64,000 nt of DNA from Sphingopyxis panaciterrulae (GCF_014199295.1 NZ_JACIJH010000006.1:124001-188000); one strand, 5' to 3'; positions 26,977-37,735 are shown, counted from the stretch's first letter. Notes: a model not told the origin generated them from the letters alone. A program made the numbers and translations.

Positions 26977-27362
26977 CGAAAAATTCGGGTGGTGCGCTGG
27001 CGCTGTTGCTGCTCGCGGCCTGCAATGCCTCACCCGACAATGGCGCGCTGTCCGATGCCGAATCGCGGCGGGCAGGGGAAGCGGCGATCAACGGCCGCAT
27101 CGACTGCGCGCTCGAAGGCGCGAAGCGGTTCGACCGCGATTGCACGATCGACGAGATGCGCGGAGCCGACGATACGATCCTCGTCGTCGGTCGCGCCGAC
27201 AAGGGCTATCGGCGGCTGCAGATCGCGACCGACGGGCGCGGCGTGGTGTCGGCGGATGGGGCCGAGCCCGCGAAGGTAACCATCGTCGACGATGGGATGA
27301 TCGAGGTGGCGATCGGCAATGACCGCTATCGCCTCCCGGCGAATACCGGCGGCGGGAAATAG
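26973..27362 (+). CDS. Small putative lipoprotein
   Basis: A 129-residue protein of unknown function. The N-terminus [20 protein letters not shown] is a short lipoprotein signal with the lipobox LAAC, so Cys17 would be lipidated and the protein held at the periplasmic face of a membrane. The mature part is hydrophilic, with two Cys ([15 protein letters not shown]) that could form a disulfide. The start overlaps the ilvD stop. Confidence 0.78.
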   Translation: MTKNSGGALALLLLAACNASPDNGALSDAESRRAGEAAINGRIDCALEGAKRFDRDCTIDEMRGADDTILVVGRADKGYRRLQIATDGRGVVSADGAEPAKVTIVDDGMIEVAIGNDRYRLPANTGGGK

Positions 27363-27431
27363 AGCCGTACTTCGTTTCCGTTCGATACGAACGGGCATAG
27401 GCGTCCGCTCTGGATGTGATAGGGCAATCCC

Positions 27432-28778
27432 ATGTCCGTCCCCACCGACGCTCCGATCCTGACCAGCAATGCGATGCGCGCGGCAGAGGCGGCGTGCGCG
27501 ACGGGCGGCACCCCGCTTGCGGACCTGATGGAGCGCGCGGGCGCGGCGGTGGCCGATCTCGCGTGGCGGATGGCGGCGGGGGCGCCGGTGCTGATCCTCT
27601 GCGGACCCGGCAACAATGGCGGTGACGGCTATGTCGCGGCGCGGCGGCTCGTCGAGCGCGGGGTGCGCGTGCGGGTGGCGGCGCTCGCCGAGCCGGCGAC
27701 CGACCTGGCGCGCGCGGCGCGGGATCGATGGACAGGGCCGGTCGAGGCGCTGGGCGACGATCCGGCGCCCGCGCCGTTGATCGTCGACGCGTTGTTCGGC
27801 GTTGGGCTGTCGCGGCCGCTGGCGGCTGATCTTGCGGCACGGCTGCATCGCTTTGCAGGACGGCGCGTGATTGCGGTCGATGTGCCGAGCGGGGTCGATG
27901 CCGATGGCGTGCAGGACTGGGCTCCGCCGCTTGCGGCCGATGTCACGCTGGCGCTCGGCGCCCTGAAGCCCGCGCATGTGCTGCTGCCGGCGGCGGTTTG
28001 TTGCGGGCGGACGCTGCTCGCGAGTATCGGGATCGACGCCGGCCGGGCGATGCGGACCTTGCCGCGCTGGCAGGGCGCTGCCCCCGACGCGTCGGCGCAT
28101 AAATTCAGGCGCGGCATGCTGCTGGTGCGCGCCGGGCCGATGCCGGGCGCAGCGGCGCTGTCGGCGGGCGCAGCGTTGCGCGCGGGGGCGGGCTATGTCG
28201 TGGCGAGCGGTGCACGGGATGTGCCCTTTGCGGCGATCATTGCCGAGGAGGGTGAAAGCTATTCGAGGCGGCTTGCCGATCCGCGCTTGGGCGCCGCGGT
28301 CGTCGGCCCGGGCTATCCGGCAAGCGCGGCGCTCGACCGCGATGTCGCGGCGGCGCTCGAAAGCGGCAAGCCGCTGGTGCTCGATGCGGCGGCGATTGCG
28401 GCGGCCTTGCCGGGACTCGGGGAGACGTCGGCGATTTTGACACCGCATGAGGGCGAGTTCGCGCGCGCCTTTCCCGGCCTGACCGGGAGCAAGGTCGACC
28501 GCACCCGCGCGGCCGCGAAGCGGGCCGGTGCGGTGGTGATCCACAAGGGCGCCGATACGGTCATCGCGGCGCCCGACGGCCGCATCATGGCGGCGTGGCC
28601 GGGTAGCCCTTGGCTCGCCACCGCAGGGACCGGCGACGTGCTGGCGGGCGCGTGCGGGGCGATGCTGGCGCGCGGCGACGATGCTTTCGACGCCGCCGTG
28701 GCGGCAGTGGGCTGGCATATATTGCGTGCGCGGGCTATCGGCCCCGGCCTTGTAGCGGATGATCTGGTAAAAGCATGA
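27432..28778 (+). CDS. nnr: Bifunctional NAD(P)H-hydrate epimerase / ADP-dependent dehydratase
   Basis: A 448-residue repair enzyme that epimerises and dehydrates damaged NADHX/NADPHX. The YjeF-type epimerase domain (about 8-205) has LMERAGAAVA and LILCGPGNNGGDGYVAARRL. The ribokinase-like dehydratase domain (about 215-445) has HKFRRGMLLVRAG, TPHEGEFARAFP and WLATAGTGDVLAGACGAM with the catalytic Asp. The stop overlaps the next start (ATGA at 28775). Confidence 0.95.
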   Translation: MSVPTDAPILTSNAMRAAEAACATGGTPLADLMERAGAAVADLAWRMAAGAPVLILCGPGNNGGDGYVAARRLVERGVRVRVAALAEPATDLARAARDRWTGPVEALGDDPAPAPLIVDALFGVGLSRPLAADLAARLHRFAGRRVIAVDVPSGVDADGVQDWAPPLAADVTLALGALKPAHVLLPAAVCCGRTLLASIGIDAGRAMRTLPRWQGAAPDASAHKFRRGMLLVRAGPMPGAAALSAGAALRAGAGYVVASGARDVPFAAIIAEEGESYSRRLADPRLGAAVVGPGYPASAALDRDVAAALESGKPLVLDAAAIAAALPGLGETSAILTPHEGEFARAFPGLTGSKVDRTRAAAKRAGAVVIHKGADTVIAAPDGRIMAAWPGSPWLATAGTGDVLAGACGAMLARGDDAFDAAVAAVGWHILRARAIGPGLVADDLVKA

Positions 28779-29974
28779 CCGATGGAGATTTGATCGAACG
28801 CATCGCTGCGCGCGGCGACGGCGTAACGGCGGACGGGCGCCATGTCGCGGGCGGCGTGCCCGGTGACCGGGTCGCGGCCGACGGGGCGCTGATTCCGGGC
28901 CCGAACCGCGCCGAGCCCATCTGCCGCCATTTCGGCAAATGCGGCGGCTGCCAATTGCAGCATGTGGCAGAGGTCGCACTCGCCGATTTCGTGCGCGACC
29001 GCGTGGCGGGTGCGCTGGCGGGGCAGGAGGTCGCTTGCGGCGAGGTGCGGCCCGCGCTGCTGTCGCCGCCGCAAAGCCGACGCCGCGCGGCGCTGAGCGC
29101 GCTTAGGGCTGGCAAGCAGATCACCGTCGGCTTCAACGCCGCGCAGAGCAACCAGATCGTCGACATGCGCGAATGCCCGCTGCTGGCGCCCGACCTGTTC
29201 GCACTGATCGGCCCCATCCGCGACCTGCTGGGCACCATCGCGCCGCAGCGCCGCCCGGTGAAGGTCAAGCTGCAGATGCTCGATCAGGGCGCCGAGGTGG
29301 TGCTGGAGGGCGTGCGCGCCGAGGGGCTCGACGCGGTGATGGCGCTGCAGGATTTCGCGGGCGCTCACAGCCTCGCGCGGCTGGCGATCGACCAGGGCGA
29401 CGGGCTGGAGACGATCTGGCAGCCCGAGCCGCCGACGGTGCGCTTCGGCGACATTGCGGTCGAGGTGCCTCCCTTCGCCTTTCTGCAGGCGACCGCGGCA
29501 GGGCAGGCGGCGCTGGTCGATGCGGCGCGCGAGGCGATCGGCGATGCCCCGGCGGTCGCCGACCTGTTCGCCGGCGTCGGGACCTTTGCGCTGTCGGTGC
29601 AGGCGGGACGCAAAGTCTATGCGGCCGAAGGCGCGCGCGATGCGATTGCGGCGCTGACCGGTGCAGCCAACCGCGCGCGGACGCTGGTCGCGACCGAGCA
29701 TCGCGACCTGTTCCGCCGCCCGCTCGTTCCCGCCGAACTCGGTCGTTTCGGCGCGGTGATCCTCGATCCGCCGCGGGCAGGCGCCGAGGAACAGGTCAAG
29801 CAGCTCACGGCCTCGGCGGTGCCGGCGATCGCCTATGTAAGCTGCAACCCCGCGAGCTTCGCGCGCGATGCGAAGCTGCTGGTCGCGGGCGGCTATCGCC
29901 TCGACTGGGTGCGGCCGGTCGGGCAGTTCCGCTGGTCGACCCATGTCGAGCTGGCGGGGCGGTTTTCGAGGTAA
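28775..29974 (+). CDS. Class I SAM-dependent RNA methyltransferase (TrmA/RlmD type)
   Basis: A 399-residue enzyme that methylates C5 of a uridine in tRNA or 23S rRNA. It has a short TRAM-like N-terminus, iron-sulfur ligands C50, C56 and C59 (PICRHFGKCGGCQL) with a fourth Cys in MRECPLL, the SAM loop VADLFAGVGTFALSVQAG and the nucleophile in YVSCNPASFARD. Whether the target is U747, U1939 or tRNA U54 cannot be told. It is the last gene of the ilvD-lipoprotein-nnr run and is followed by a palindrome. Confidence 0.93.
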   Translation: MTDGDLIERIAARGDGVTADGRHVAGGVPGDRVAADGALIPGPNRAEPICRHFGKCGGCQLQHVAEVALADFVRDRVAGALAGQEVACGEVRPALLSPPQSRRRAALSALRAGKQITVGFNAAQSNQIVDMRECPLLAPDLFALIGPIRDLLGTIAPQRRPVKVKLQMLDQGAEVVLEGVRAEGLDAVMALQDFAGAHSLARLAIDQGDGLETIWQPEPPTVRFGDIAVEVPPFAFLQATAAGQAALVDAAREAIGDAPAVADLFAGVGTFALSVQAGRKVYAAEGARDAIAALTGAANRARTLVATEHRDLFRRPLVPAELGRFGAVILDPPRAGAEEQVKQLTASAVPAIAYVSCNPASFARDAKLLVAGGYRLDWVRPVGQFRWSTHVELAGRFSR

Positions 29975-29980
29975 TCAACG

Positions 29981-30104
29981 CCCTTCCCCTTCAGGGGAGG
30001 GGTTGGGGTGGGGGCCATCGACTTTACACAAGGCATCAAGCCCCACCCGCTGCGACTAAGCCAGCAAGCTGGCAAGCCTCGCTGCCCTCCCCTGAAGGGG
30101 AGGG
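29981..30104. repeat. Composite palindrome, CCCCTCCCC...GGGGAGGGG family (copy 2)
   Basis: CCTTCCCCTTCAGGGGAGG (about 29982-30000) and CCCTCCCCTGAAGGGGAGGG (about 30085-30104) are terminal hairpins; between them GGGGTGGGGGCC faces AAGCCCCACCC. It lies between convergent genes and could serve as a terminator for both. See also 8754-8902 and 63156-63299. Confidence 0.82.
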
Positions 30105-30113
30105 CGAATTTGG

Positions 30114-30554
30114 TCAGTGCAGCACGAATCCCATGAACGCGTGCAGGCACAGCGCGATCAGCGCGAGGCTGGCGAGCGAGAAAATGCCGAAGCGCCACAT
30201 CACCCGGTTCATCGTCGCCTGGATCAGGCTATGGAGGATGCGCAGACCCACATAGGCCCAGGCGATCTGCGCGTTGAGTCCGCCGCCTATGCCGCCGACC
30301 GCGAGCGCGATGGCGACTGCGTAGAAGACCGTCGGCTGCTCCATCAGATGATTATAGTTGTGCGCCTTCCATTGCACCTCGGCGGGCAGCACGTCGTCGA
30401 GATTCTTGCCGGTGCCGCCGACCATCTTCGCCGCGTCGATCTTCGCGCGGCTCATCGCGGGGATGCGCGTTGCATACATCCACACCCACATGATCATCGA
30501 CCAGAGCGCGAGCGTCGCGACCGGACCCAATATCGCATTCGTATCGGTCATCAT
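30114..30554 (-). CDS. MAPEG-family membrane protein (downstream paralogue)
   Basis: A 146-residue integral membrane protein of the MAPEG superfamily (microsomal glutathione S-transferase/eicosanoid enzymes). Four hydrophobic segments are visible, at about residues 9-28, 73-92, 95-115 and 120-143. KAHNYNHLMEQPTVFYAVAI is the family motif. Start ATG 30554, or ATG 30551 directly after it; GGAGG precedes them, beginning within the upstream gene's stop region. It is a tandem duplicate of the next gene upstream. Substrate unknown. Confidence 0.9.
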   Translation of the reverse strand: MMTDTNAILGPVATLALWSMIMWVWMYATRIPAMSRAKIDAAKMVGGTGKNLDDVLPAEVQWKAHNYNHLMEQPTVFYAVAIALAVGGIGGGLNAQIAWAYVGLRILHSLIQATMNRVMWRFGIFSLASLALIALCLHAFMGFVLH

Positions 30555-30561
30555 CCCCTCC

Positions 30562-30993
30562 TCAACCCAGCGTCGCGATCACGGCGAGCACCGACAATGC
30601 GAGCAGGCACAGCGTGTAGAGCGAGAAGATGGCGAAGCGCACCGGGACGCGGTTCACCGTCGCCTGCCACAGGCTGTGGACGATACGCAGCACGACATAG
30701 GCCCAGGCGATCCAGCGCGTGTAGCCGACATCGCCGCCCGACAGGTGCAGGAAGACGATCACCGCATAGAAGAGGGTCGGCTGTTCGAGCAGGTGGGTGT
30801 AATTGTGCGACTTCCAGTTGACGTTGGGCGGCAGCACGGTTTCGAGGTCGGCGCCGCGTCCGCCCGGCGGAGCGGCCTTCACGTCGATGCCGGCTTTCGC
30901 CATCGCCGGGAAGCGCGTCGCGGCGACCCAGACGAGCATGATGAGCGTCCACAAGGCGAGTACCGCGCCCGGTGCGAGAATGCTTTCGGACAT
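30562..30993 (-). CDS. MAPEG-family membrane protein (upstream paralogue)
   Basis: A 143-residue paralogue of the gene that follows it (ATRFPAMAKAGID against ATRIPAMSRAKID; KSHNYTHLLEQPTLFYAVIV against KAHNYNHLMEQPTVFYAVAI). It has four predicted membrane segments. ATG 30993 (MSESILAPGAV) follows GGGGGAAAT; the longer frame to 31071 crosses the intergenic region. The pair overlaps closely in transcription and may form a hetero-oligomer. Confidence 0.9.
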   Translation of the reverse strand: MSESILAPGAVLALWTLIMLVWVAATRFPAMAKAGIDVKAAPPGGRGADLETVLPPNVNWKSHNYTHLLEQPTLFYAVIVFLHLSGGDVGYTRWIAWAYVVLRIVHSLWQATVNRVPVRFAIFSLYTLCLLALSVLAVIATLG

Positions 30994-31081
30994 ATTTCCC
31001 CCTTTCGGCTGCGGCGCGTTGACGATCCGGCCGCGTGAGGGGGATGCTAGGGCCGAACGATCACAATGCAAGAAGGCGATT

Positions 31082-32458
31082 TCAGCCCTTCAGCGCCGCG
31101 ATGAAATCCTCCGCCCAGCCGATGACGTCGCGATCGCGGACGACGGCGTTGAGCGTGTCCCAGCGCGCCTTGCGCTCATCGAGCGGCATGTGGAGCGCGG
31201 TCCACAATGCGCGGGTGACCTCTTCGTGATTGAGCGGGTTCACGAGCAGCGCGTCGGTCAGTTGCTCGGCGGCGCCGGCAAAGCGCGAGAGGATGAGAAC
31301 GCCGGGATCGTCGGGGGCCTGCGCGGCGACATATTCCTTGGCGACTAGGTTCATGCCGTCCCGGATCGGCGTCACCAGCCCAATCTTCGCGGCGCGATAA
31401 AAGCCGAACAGCTCGGCGCGGTCGAAGCCGCGATTGACGTAGCGGATGGGCACGAGGTCGACATCCGAATGGGCGCCGTTGAACTGCCCCGTCTTCTGTT
31501 CCAGCGTTGCGCGAATTTCCTGATAGGAGCGGACATCCTCGCGCGATGGGGGTGCGATCTGGACGTAGAGCAGCCGGTTGACCATGTCGTCCTGCGTCGC
31601 GAACAGCCGCTCCATCGCGTCGATCCGCTCGGGCAGGCCCTTGCTGTAGTCGAGCCGGTCGACGCCGATCACGACCGTGCGGTTGCGCGCGCTGCCGGCG
31701 AGGCGGTCGTGCGCACGTTGCGCGGTCGCGGTTCCGCCCAGCGCCATGAATTCGCCATGGTCGATGCCGATCGGAAAGGCGTGCGCGGTGGCGGTGCGGC
31801 CGCCGATCCGAACGGTGCCGCTGTCCTCGTCGACCTCGGCGTCCAGTTCCTTGCGGCAATAATGGAGGAAGCTTTCGAGCCATTCGACCGACTGGAAGCC
31901 GATGACGTCATAATGGAGCATCGCCTCGACCAGCCGCTCGTGAAAGGGGAGCGAGACGAGCAGGCGGGTCGGCGGCCAGGGGATGTGGAGGAAGAGGCCG
32001 ATCCGGTTGCGAAGGCCGTGCGCGCGCAGTCGCTCGCCCAGCGGCAGGAAATGATAATCCTGTACCCAAACCAGATCGTCCGCCTCGACCAACGGGATCA
32101 GGCTGTTCGCGAACTGCTCGTTGACGCGTTCATAGCCGCGGCCGAACTCATTCTCATACTCGGCAAGGTCGATGCGATAATGGAAGAGCGGCCAGAGCGT
32201 GCGGTTGGCATAGCCGTTGTAATATTCCTCGACGTCCTGCGGCTCGAGGTCGATCGTCGCGGTGGTGAAGCCATCGGCGCGCGCCATGGTCAACTGGCCG
32301 GTGAAATGCTCGACCTCCTCGCCCGACCAGCCGAACCAGATGCCGCCATGCTGGCGCAGCGCGCCGTTCATCGCGACCGCGAGCCCGCCCTGCGCGCCGG
32401 TCGCGCCGCGGCCCTTGTCGACCGATACGCGGTTCGAGACGACGATCAGCCGGCTCAT
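31082..32458 (-). CDS. otsA: Trehalose-6-phosphate synthase
   Basis: A 458-residue GT20 glycosyltransferase that joins UDP-glucose and glucose 6-phosphate to trehalose 6-phosphate. Motifs: MSRLIVVSNRVS, GGLAVAMNGAL (nucleotide loop), FLHIPWPP, VDRLDYSKGLPERI (UDP-glucose phosphates) and IRDGMNLVAKEYVA. ATG 32458 overlaps the stop of the GH15 gene by four bases. It is the last gene of the otsB-GH15-otsA operon. Confidence 0.96.
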   Translation of the reverse strand: MSRLIVVSNRVSVDKGRGATGAQGGLAVAMNGALRQHGGIWFGWSGEEVEHFTGQLTMARADGFTTATIDLEPQDVEEYYNGYANRTLWPLFHYRIDLAEYENEFGRGYERVNEQFANSLIPLVEADDLVWVQDYHFLPLGERLRAHGLRNRIGLFLHIPWPPTRLLVSLPFHERLVEAMLHYDVIGFQSVEWLESFLHYCRKELDAEVDEDSGTVRIGGRTATAHAFPIGIDHGEFMALGGTATAQRAHDRLAGSARNRTVVIGVDRLDYSKGLPERIDAMERLFATQDDMVNRLLYVQIAPPSREDVRSYQEIRATLEQKTGQFNGAHSDVDLVPIRYVNRGFDRAELFGFYRAAKIGLVTPIRDGMNLVAKEYVAAQAPDDPGVLILSRFAGAAEQLTDALLVNPLNHEEVTRALWTALHMPLDERKARWDTLNAVVRDRDVIGWAEDFIAALKG

Positions 32459-34260
32459 CGCACCGTATCCCAGCCGCGCGACAGCATGCCGGCGCAGTGA
32501 ATGATGCCGACCAGCGAATAGGTCTGCGGGAAATTGCCCCACAGCTCGCCATTGTCGAAATCCATGTCCTCGGACAGCAGGCCGGAGGGGGTACGGTGCG
32601 CGAGCATCGTTTCGAACAGCTCGCGCGCCTCATCCGTCCGTCCGCACAGGTGCAGAGCCTCGATCAGCCAGAAGGTGCAGATGTTGAAGGCGGTTTCGGG
32701 CTGGCCGAAATCGTCCTCGCTGTCATATCGCAGCATGTTGCGGCCGCGGCGCAGTGCCTTTTCGACCGCGGCGAAGGTGGCCTGAAAACGCGGGTCGTCG
32801 GCGCGGATGAAGCGCAGTTCGACCATCTGGAGCAGGCTGGCGTCCATATGCGCGTGGCCGAAAGCGGCGCCGTAATGACCCTCGGCCTCGCTCCACGCCT
32901 CGCGCTCGATCGTCGCGCGGATCGTTGCGGCGCGCTCGTTCCAGAAGGCTTCGCGCTCGGGCCGGCCGATGCGCGCGGCGACATTGGCGAGCCGGTCGCA
33001 CGCCGCCCAGCTCATCACTGCCGAATAGGTGTGGACGAGCTGGCGGGTCCGGAATTCCCATAGGCCCGCGTCGGGCTGGTCGTGCGTCTTCCACGCGACC
33101 TCGCCGACGCTCTCCAGGCTTTCGAAGTCGCGTGCGTCGGCAACGCGGAACAGGCGCTGGTCGAAAAAGCCCTGCACGGTCGGCAGCACGATCTGGCCAT
33201 AGGCGTCGTGCTGAACCTGCGTCCAGGCGGCGTTGCCGACGCGCACCGGGCCCATGCCGCGATAGCCGGAGAGGTCCGACGCGACCTGCTCGTCAAGCTC
33301 GGTCACCCCCATCACCGAATAGAGCGGCTGGATATGTCCGCCCGCGGCGCGGTCGACGATATTGCGCAGATAGGCGAGATATTTTTCGAGCACGTCGAGC
33401 GCGCCGAGGCGGTTGAGCGCCTGCACCGTATAATAAGCGTCGCGAATCCAGCAGAAGCGATAGTCCCAGTTGCGCCCGCTGTTCGGCGCTTCGGGGATCG
33501 AAGTGGTGAGCGCGGCGACGATCGCGCCGGTTTCTTCATGCTGGCAGAGCTTGAGGGTGATCGCGGCGCGGATCACGGCGTCCTGCCAGTCCATCGGGGT
33601 CGCGAGCCCGCGCACCCAGCTTCGCCAGTAGAGGTCGGTCGCCTCCTCCATCCCGCGCAGCGCCTGCGAAACGTTGCCGGTGAAGGGTTCGTCGGGGCCG
33701 AGGAAGAAATGCAGGTCCTGCTCGACACGAAACGAGCGGCTTTCCATGACATAGCCGACCGGCGCGTCGGTGGTCAGGCGTAGCGGCTGCGGGCCGATCA
33801 GATAGCGGATATGGTTGGTGCCGCGCGTCGTCGCCGCGATCTCCGCGCCATAGTCGCGCATCGGCACCAATTCCATCGCGACCCGCGGACTGCCCGCGAC
33901 GGGGCGGACGATGCGGACGAAGGCAACCGGGCGGAACATGCGCCCCGACCGCTCGAAGCGCGGACAGAAGTCGATGACATCGACCGCGCTGCCGTCCTCG
34001 GCCTCCAGCCGGGTGACGAGGATCGGGGTATTGCGGCGATAGCGGGGCGTCGCCTTGACCTGTCCCGCGAGGCGAAAGCGCCAGATGCCCTGATGCTGCC
34101 GCTCGCCGCCCAGCAGCGCGCAGAACACGGGGTCGCCGTCGACGCGCGGGACGCAGCCCCAGATCAGTCCCGCCTCGCCGTCGATCAGCGCGCTGACCTG
34201 GCAATTGCCGATTGGCCAGAGCGCGAGCGAGCTTGGCATCGGATTTAGAGCATCAGCCAT
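32455..34260 (-). CDS. Glycoside hydrolase family 15 protein (glucoamylase/trehalase-like)
   Basis: A 601-residue GH15 enzyme without a signal peptide, hence cytoplasmic. LWPIGNCQVSALIDGEAGLI at the N-terminus and RNWDYRFCWIRDAYYTVQAL in the (alpha/alpha)6 barrel are family signatures; GLLSEDMDFDNGELWGNFPQ contains the second catalytic region. GH15 includes glucoamylases, glucodextranases and bacterial trehalases. Its place between otsB and otsA suggests action on trehalose or a related glucan, but this is an inference. The start ATG 34260 overlaps the otsB end; ATG 34239 is an alternative. Confidence 0.92.
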   Translation of the reverse strand: MADALNPMPSSLALWPIGNCQVSALIDGEAGLIWGCVPRVDGDPVFCALLGGERQHQGIWRFRLAGQVKATPRYRRNTPILVTRLEAEDGSAVDVIDFCPRFERSGRMFRPVAFVRIVRPVAGSPRVAMELVPMRDYGAEIAATTRGTNHIRYLIGPQPLRLTTDAPVGYVMESRSFRVEQDLHFFLGPDEPFTGNVSQALRGMEEATDLYWRSWVRGLATPMDWQDAVIRAAITLKLCQHEETGAIVAALTTSIPEAPNSGRNWDYRFCWIRDAYYTVQALNRLGALDVLEKYLAYLRNIVDRAAGGHIQPLYSVMGVTELDEQVASDLSGYRGMGPVRVGNAAWTQVQHDAYGQIVLPTVQGFFDQRLFRVADARDFESLESVGEVAWKTHDQPDAGLWEFRTRQLVHTYSAVMSWAACDRLANVAARIGRPEREAFWNERAATIRATIEREAWSEAEGHYGAAFGHAHMDASLLQMVELRFIRADDPRFQATFAAVEKALRRGRNMLRYDSEDDFGQPETAFNICTFWLIEALHLCGRTDEARELFETMLAHRTPSGLLSEDMDFDNGELWGNFPQTYSLVGIIHCAGMLSRGWDTVR

Positions 34261-34976
34261 CGATGCACCGCTTCGGGATCGGCAAGGCGATAATCGGCGG
34301 CGGTCGGGTGCGGGGCGCCGACGAGGATGCCGTGCCCGCCCGCCGTAGCGACGGCGACGAAACCGTCCTCGTCGGTTCGATCGTCGCCGATGAAAATCGG
34401 CTGCGCGTCGGCAAAGGGCGGCGCGGCCATCAGCCGGGCCACCGCGGCGCCCTTGTTCGCGCTCTTCGGGCCCAGTTCGACCACCATCTTGCCGCGCCGG
34501 GCGGCAAGGCCTTCGCGGGCTGCCATGTCATCCATGACGGTAAAGACGGCTGGGGCGGCTTCGGGTTCCGGTCGATAATGCACCGCGATGCCGTGCGGCT
34601 TGGTTTCGACGAGCAGGCGGGGCCAGGCGGCGGTCAGAGCGGCGAGTGCGGCGCGGCTGGCGTCGGACAGGATTGCGGCGCCCGTGGCGGGCTCGCCAAT
34701 CTCGGCGCCATGCGAGCCGACCATCAGCAGATCGATCGGGCCGAGCCAGGATTGGATGTCCGCGATGGCACGGCCGCTGACGATCGCGATGCGGCCATCA
34801 AGCGCCCGGCGGAGGGCGACGAGCTGCGCCGGCAGGCCATCGGGCACATGGATGCCGTCGGGGGTATCGGCGATCTCGACCAGCGTGCCGTCGAAGTCGA
34901 GGAACAGCGCGAGCGGATTCCGTGCCGCCAGCTCGGCGAGCGGCGGGGGCGGCGGAAGGTCGATGCTTTTGTGCAT
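34245..34976 (-). CDS. otsB: Trehalose-6-phosphate phosphatase
   Basis: A 243-residue HAD-superfamily phosphatase that completes trehalose synthesis. The nucleophile motif is LFLDFDGTLVEIA (about residues 24-36), motif II is IVSGR, the lysine is in NKGAAVARLM and the acidic motif is IGDDRTDEDGF. Start ATG 34976; an upstream TTG at 35000 is less likely. First gene of the operon; its end overlaps the GH15 gene by 16 bases. Confidence 0.94.
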   Translation of the reverse strand: MHKSIDLPPPPPLAELAARNPLALFLDFDGTLVEIADTPDGIHVPDGLPAQLVALRRALDGRIAIVSGRAIADIQSWLGPIDLLMVGSHGAEIGEPATGAAILSDASRAALAALTAAWPRLLVETKPHGIAVHYRPEPEAAPAVFTVMDDMAAREGLAARRGKMVVELGPKSANKGAAVARLMAAPPFADAQPIFIGDDRTDEDGFVAVATAGGHGILVGAPHPTAADYRLADPEAVHRWLML

Positions 34977-35040
34977 TGCGGCAAAGGCTAGGGGCGGCAA
35001 CCCGATGGGTCAACCGCCCCCATTTTGCCGGTGCGGAGCG

Positions 35041-36408
<1,368 letters not shown>

Positions 36409-36486
36409 TCAATCGAACGCGCCTGTGGACCATGCGGCGCGATGCCGCAAGGCGCCCGGCACAGGAAATCGAATGCGACAGGAAAA

Positions 36487-36517
36487 AAGGCCGGCCCACG
36501 GGGTGCGGACCGGCCTT
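36487..36517 (-). terminator. Intrinsic terminator of the decarboxylase gene
   Basis: On the minus strand AAGGCCGG (36517-36510) and CCGGCCTT (36494-36487) pair in an 8-bp stem and are followed by a run of T. It lies 25 bases after the stop of the decarboxylase gene at 36542. Confidence 0.85.
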
Positions 36518-36541
36518 CGAAGAATCTGCGGTCCGAAAGGC

Positions 36542-37735
36542 TCAGAAGAGCTTGATCACCGTCGCCGTGCGGCGCTCGGGTTCGACCTCGCCGGTGTAGA
36601 GGCTCGCCATCGGCTCGTCGCTGACGACATGGGTCTCGTCGGCGCCGAAGCCGTTGAATTTCGTCCGCATCGCACAGCCATAAGCGCCGAGCATGCCGAT
36701 CTCAATGAAATCGCCGGCCTTGACGTCGGCGGGCAGGAAGAAGGGGCCGGCCATATGATCGAGGTCGTCGCAGGTCGGGCCATAGAAGCTGAAAGCCGTC
36801 ATCTCGGCTTCGCTCTCGGGCTCACGCAACAGCGTGACCGGGAAGCGCCAGCCGACATGCGCGGCGTCGAACAGCGCCCCGTAAGCGCCGTCGTTGATAT
36901 AGAGTTCCTCGCCGCGGCGCTTTTCGACGCGGACGATCAGCGAGCTGTATTCGGCGGACAGCGCGCGACCGGGCTCGCACCACAGTTCGGCCGAATAGCT
37001 GATCGGCAGGCTTTCGAAGCTGCGGTGGATCGTGTCGAAATAGGCGTCGAGCGGCGGGGGCTCCATGCCGGGATAGGACGACGGAAAGCCGCCGCCGACA
37101 TCGATGATGTCGACCGTCACCGACGCCGCGACGATCGCGGCGCGGACGCGCTCCATCGCCTGGGCATAGGCGTGCGGGGTCATCGCCTGGCTGCCGACGT
37201 GGAAGCAGATGCCGAGCGCATCGGCCGCCTGGCGAGTCGCCATCAGCAGTTCGGCGACCTCGTCGGGCTCGGCACCGAACTTGGCGGCGAGGCTGAGCTT
37301 CGAATGGTCGGACGAGACGCGCAGGCGCACGAGCAGGTTCAGATCCTGCGCGCCCTCGGTCGCGCGGACGATCTTCTGAAGCTCGTCCATCGTGTCGAGC
37401 GAGAAGGTGCGGACCCCATGCTTCCAATAGGCTTCGGAAATCGCTTCCTCGGCCTTCACCGGATGCATGAAGCAGAGCGTCGTCCCCGGCAGGGTGCGCG
37501 CCACCAGCCGCACCTCGGCGATCGAGGCGACGTCATAATGGGTGACACCCGAATCCCACAGCACGCGCAGCAGGTCGGGCGACGGATTCGCCTTGACCGC
37601 ATACATGGTCGTGCCGGGAAATCGCTCGATGAAGAAACGCGCTGCGCGCCGCGCGGCGTGCGGGCGGACAAGCGTAACAGGTTCGATCGGCGAAAGTGCC
37701 TGAATCAGCCCGTGGGCGCTATGATGCTGGTGCAA
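36542..37735 (-). CDS. Ornithine/lysine decarboxylase (alanine-racemase fold)
   Basis: A 397-residue PLP enzyme that makes putrescine from ornithine, or cadaverine from lysine. The PLP lysine is Lys48 in TTMYAVKANPSPDLL; the glycine loop is DVGGGFPSSYPG; the catalytic Cys is in FYGPTCDDLDHM. I chose TTG 37735 as start: the protein then begins LHQHHSAHGLIQAL as in relatives, GGGGG lies nine bases upstream, and a sigma70-like promoter at 37819-37847 rules out the open frame up to 37864. It ends at an intrinsic terminator. It supplies the diamine for the adjacent carboxyspermidine pathway genes. Confidence 0.92.
   Translation of the reverse strand: MHQHHSAHGLIQALSPIEPVTLVRPHAARRAARFFIERFPGTTMYAVKANPSPDLLRVLWDSGVTHYDVASIAEVRLVARTLPGTTLCFMHPVKAEEAISEAYWKHGVRTFSLDTMDELQKIVRATEGAQDLNLLVRLRVSSDHSKLSLAAKFGAEPDEVAELLMATRQAADALGICFHVGSQAMTPHAYAQAMERVRAAIVAASVTVDIIDVGGGFPSSYPGMEPPPLDAYFDTIHRSFESLPISYSAELWCEPGRALSAEYSSLIVRVEKRRGEELYINDGAYGALFDAAHVGWRFPVTLLREPESEAEMTAFSFYGPTCDDLDHMAGPFFLPADVKAGDFIEIGMLGAYGCAMRTKFNGFGADETHVVSDEPMASLYTGEVEPERRTATVIKLF

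Noticed and set aside
25393..28979. Long minus-strand frames opposite ilvD and nnr
   Set aside because: Antisense shadows of complete genes; composition only.
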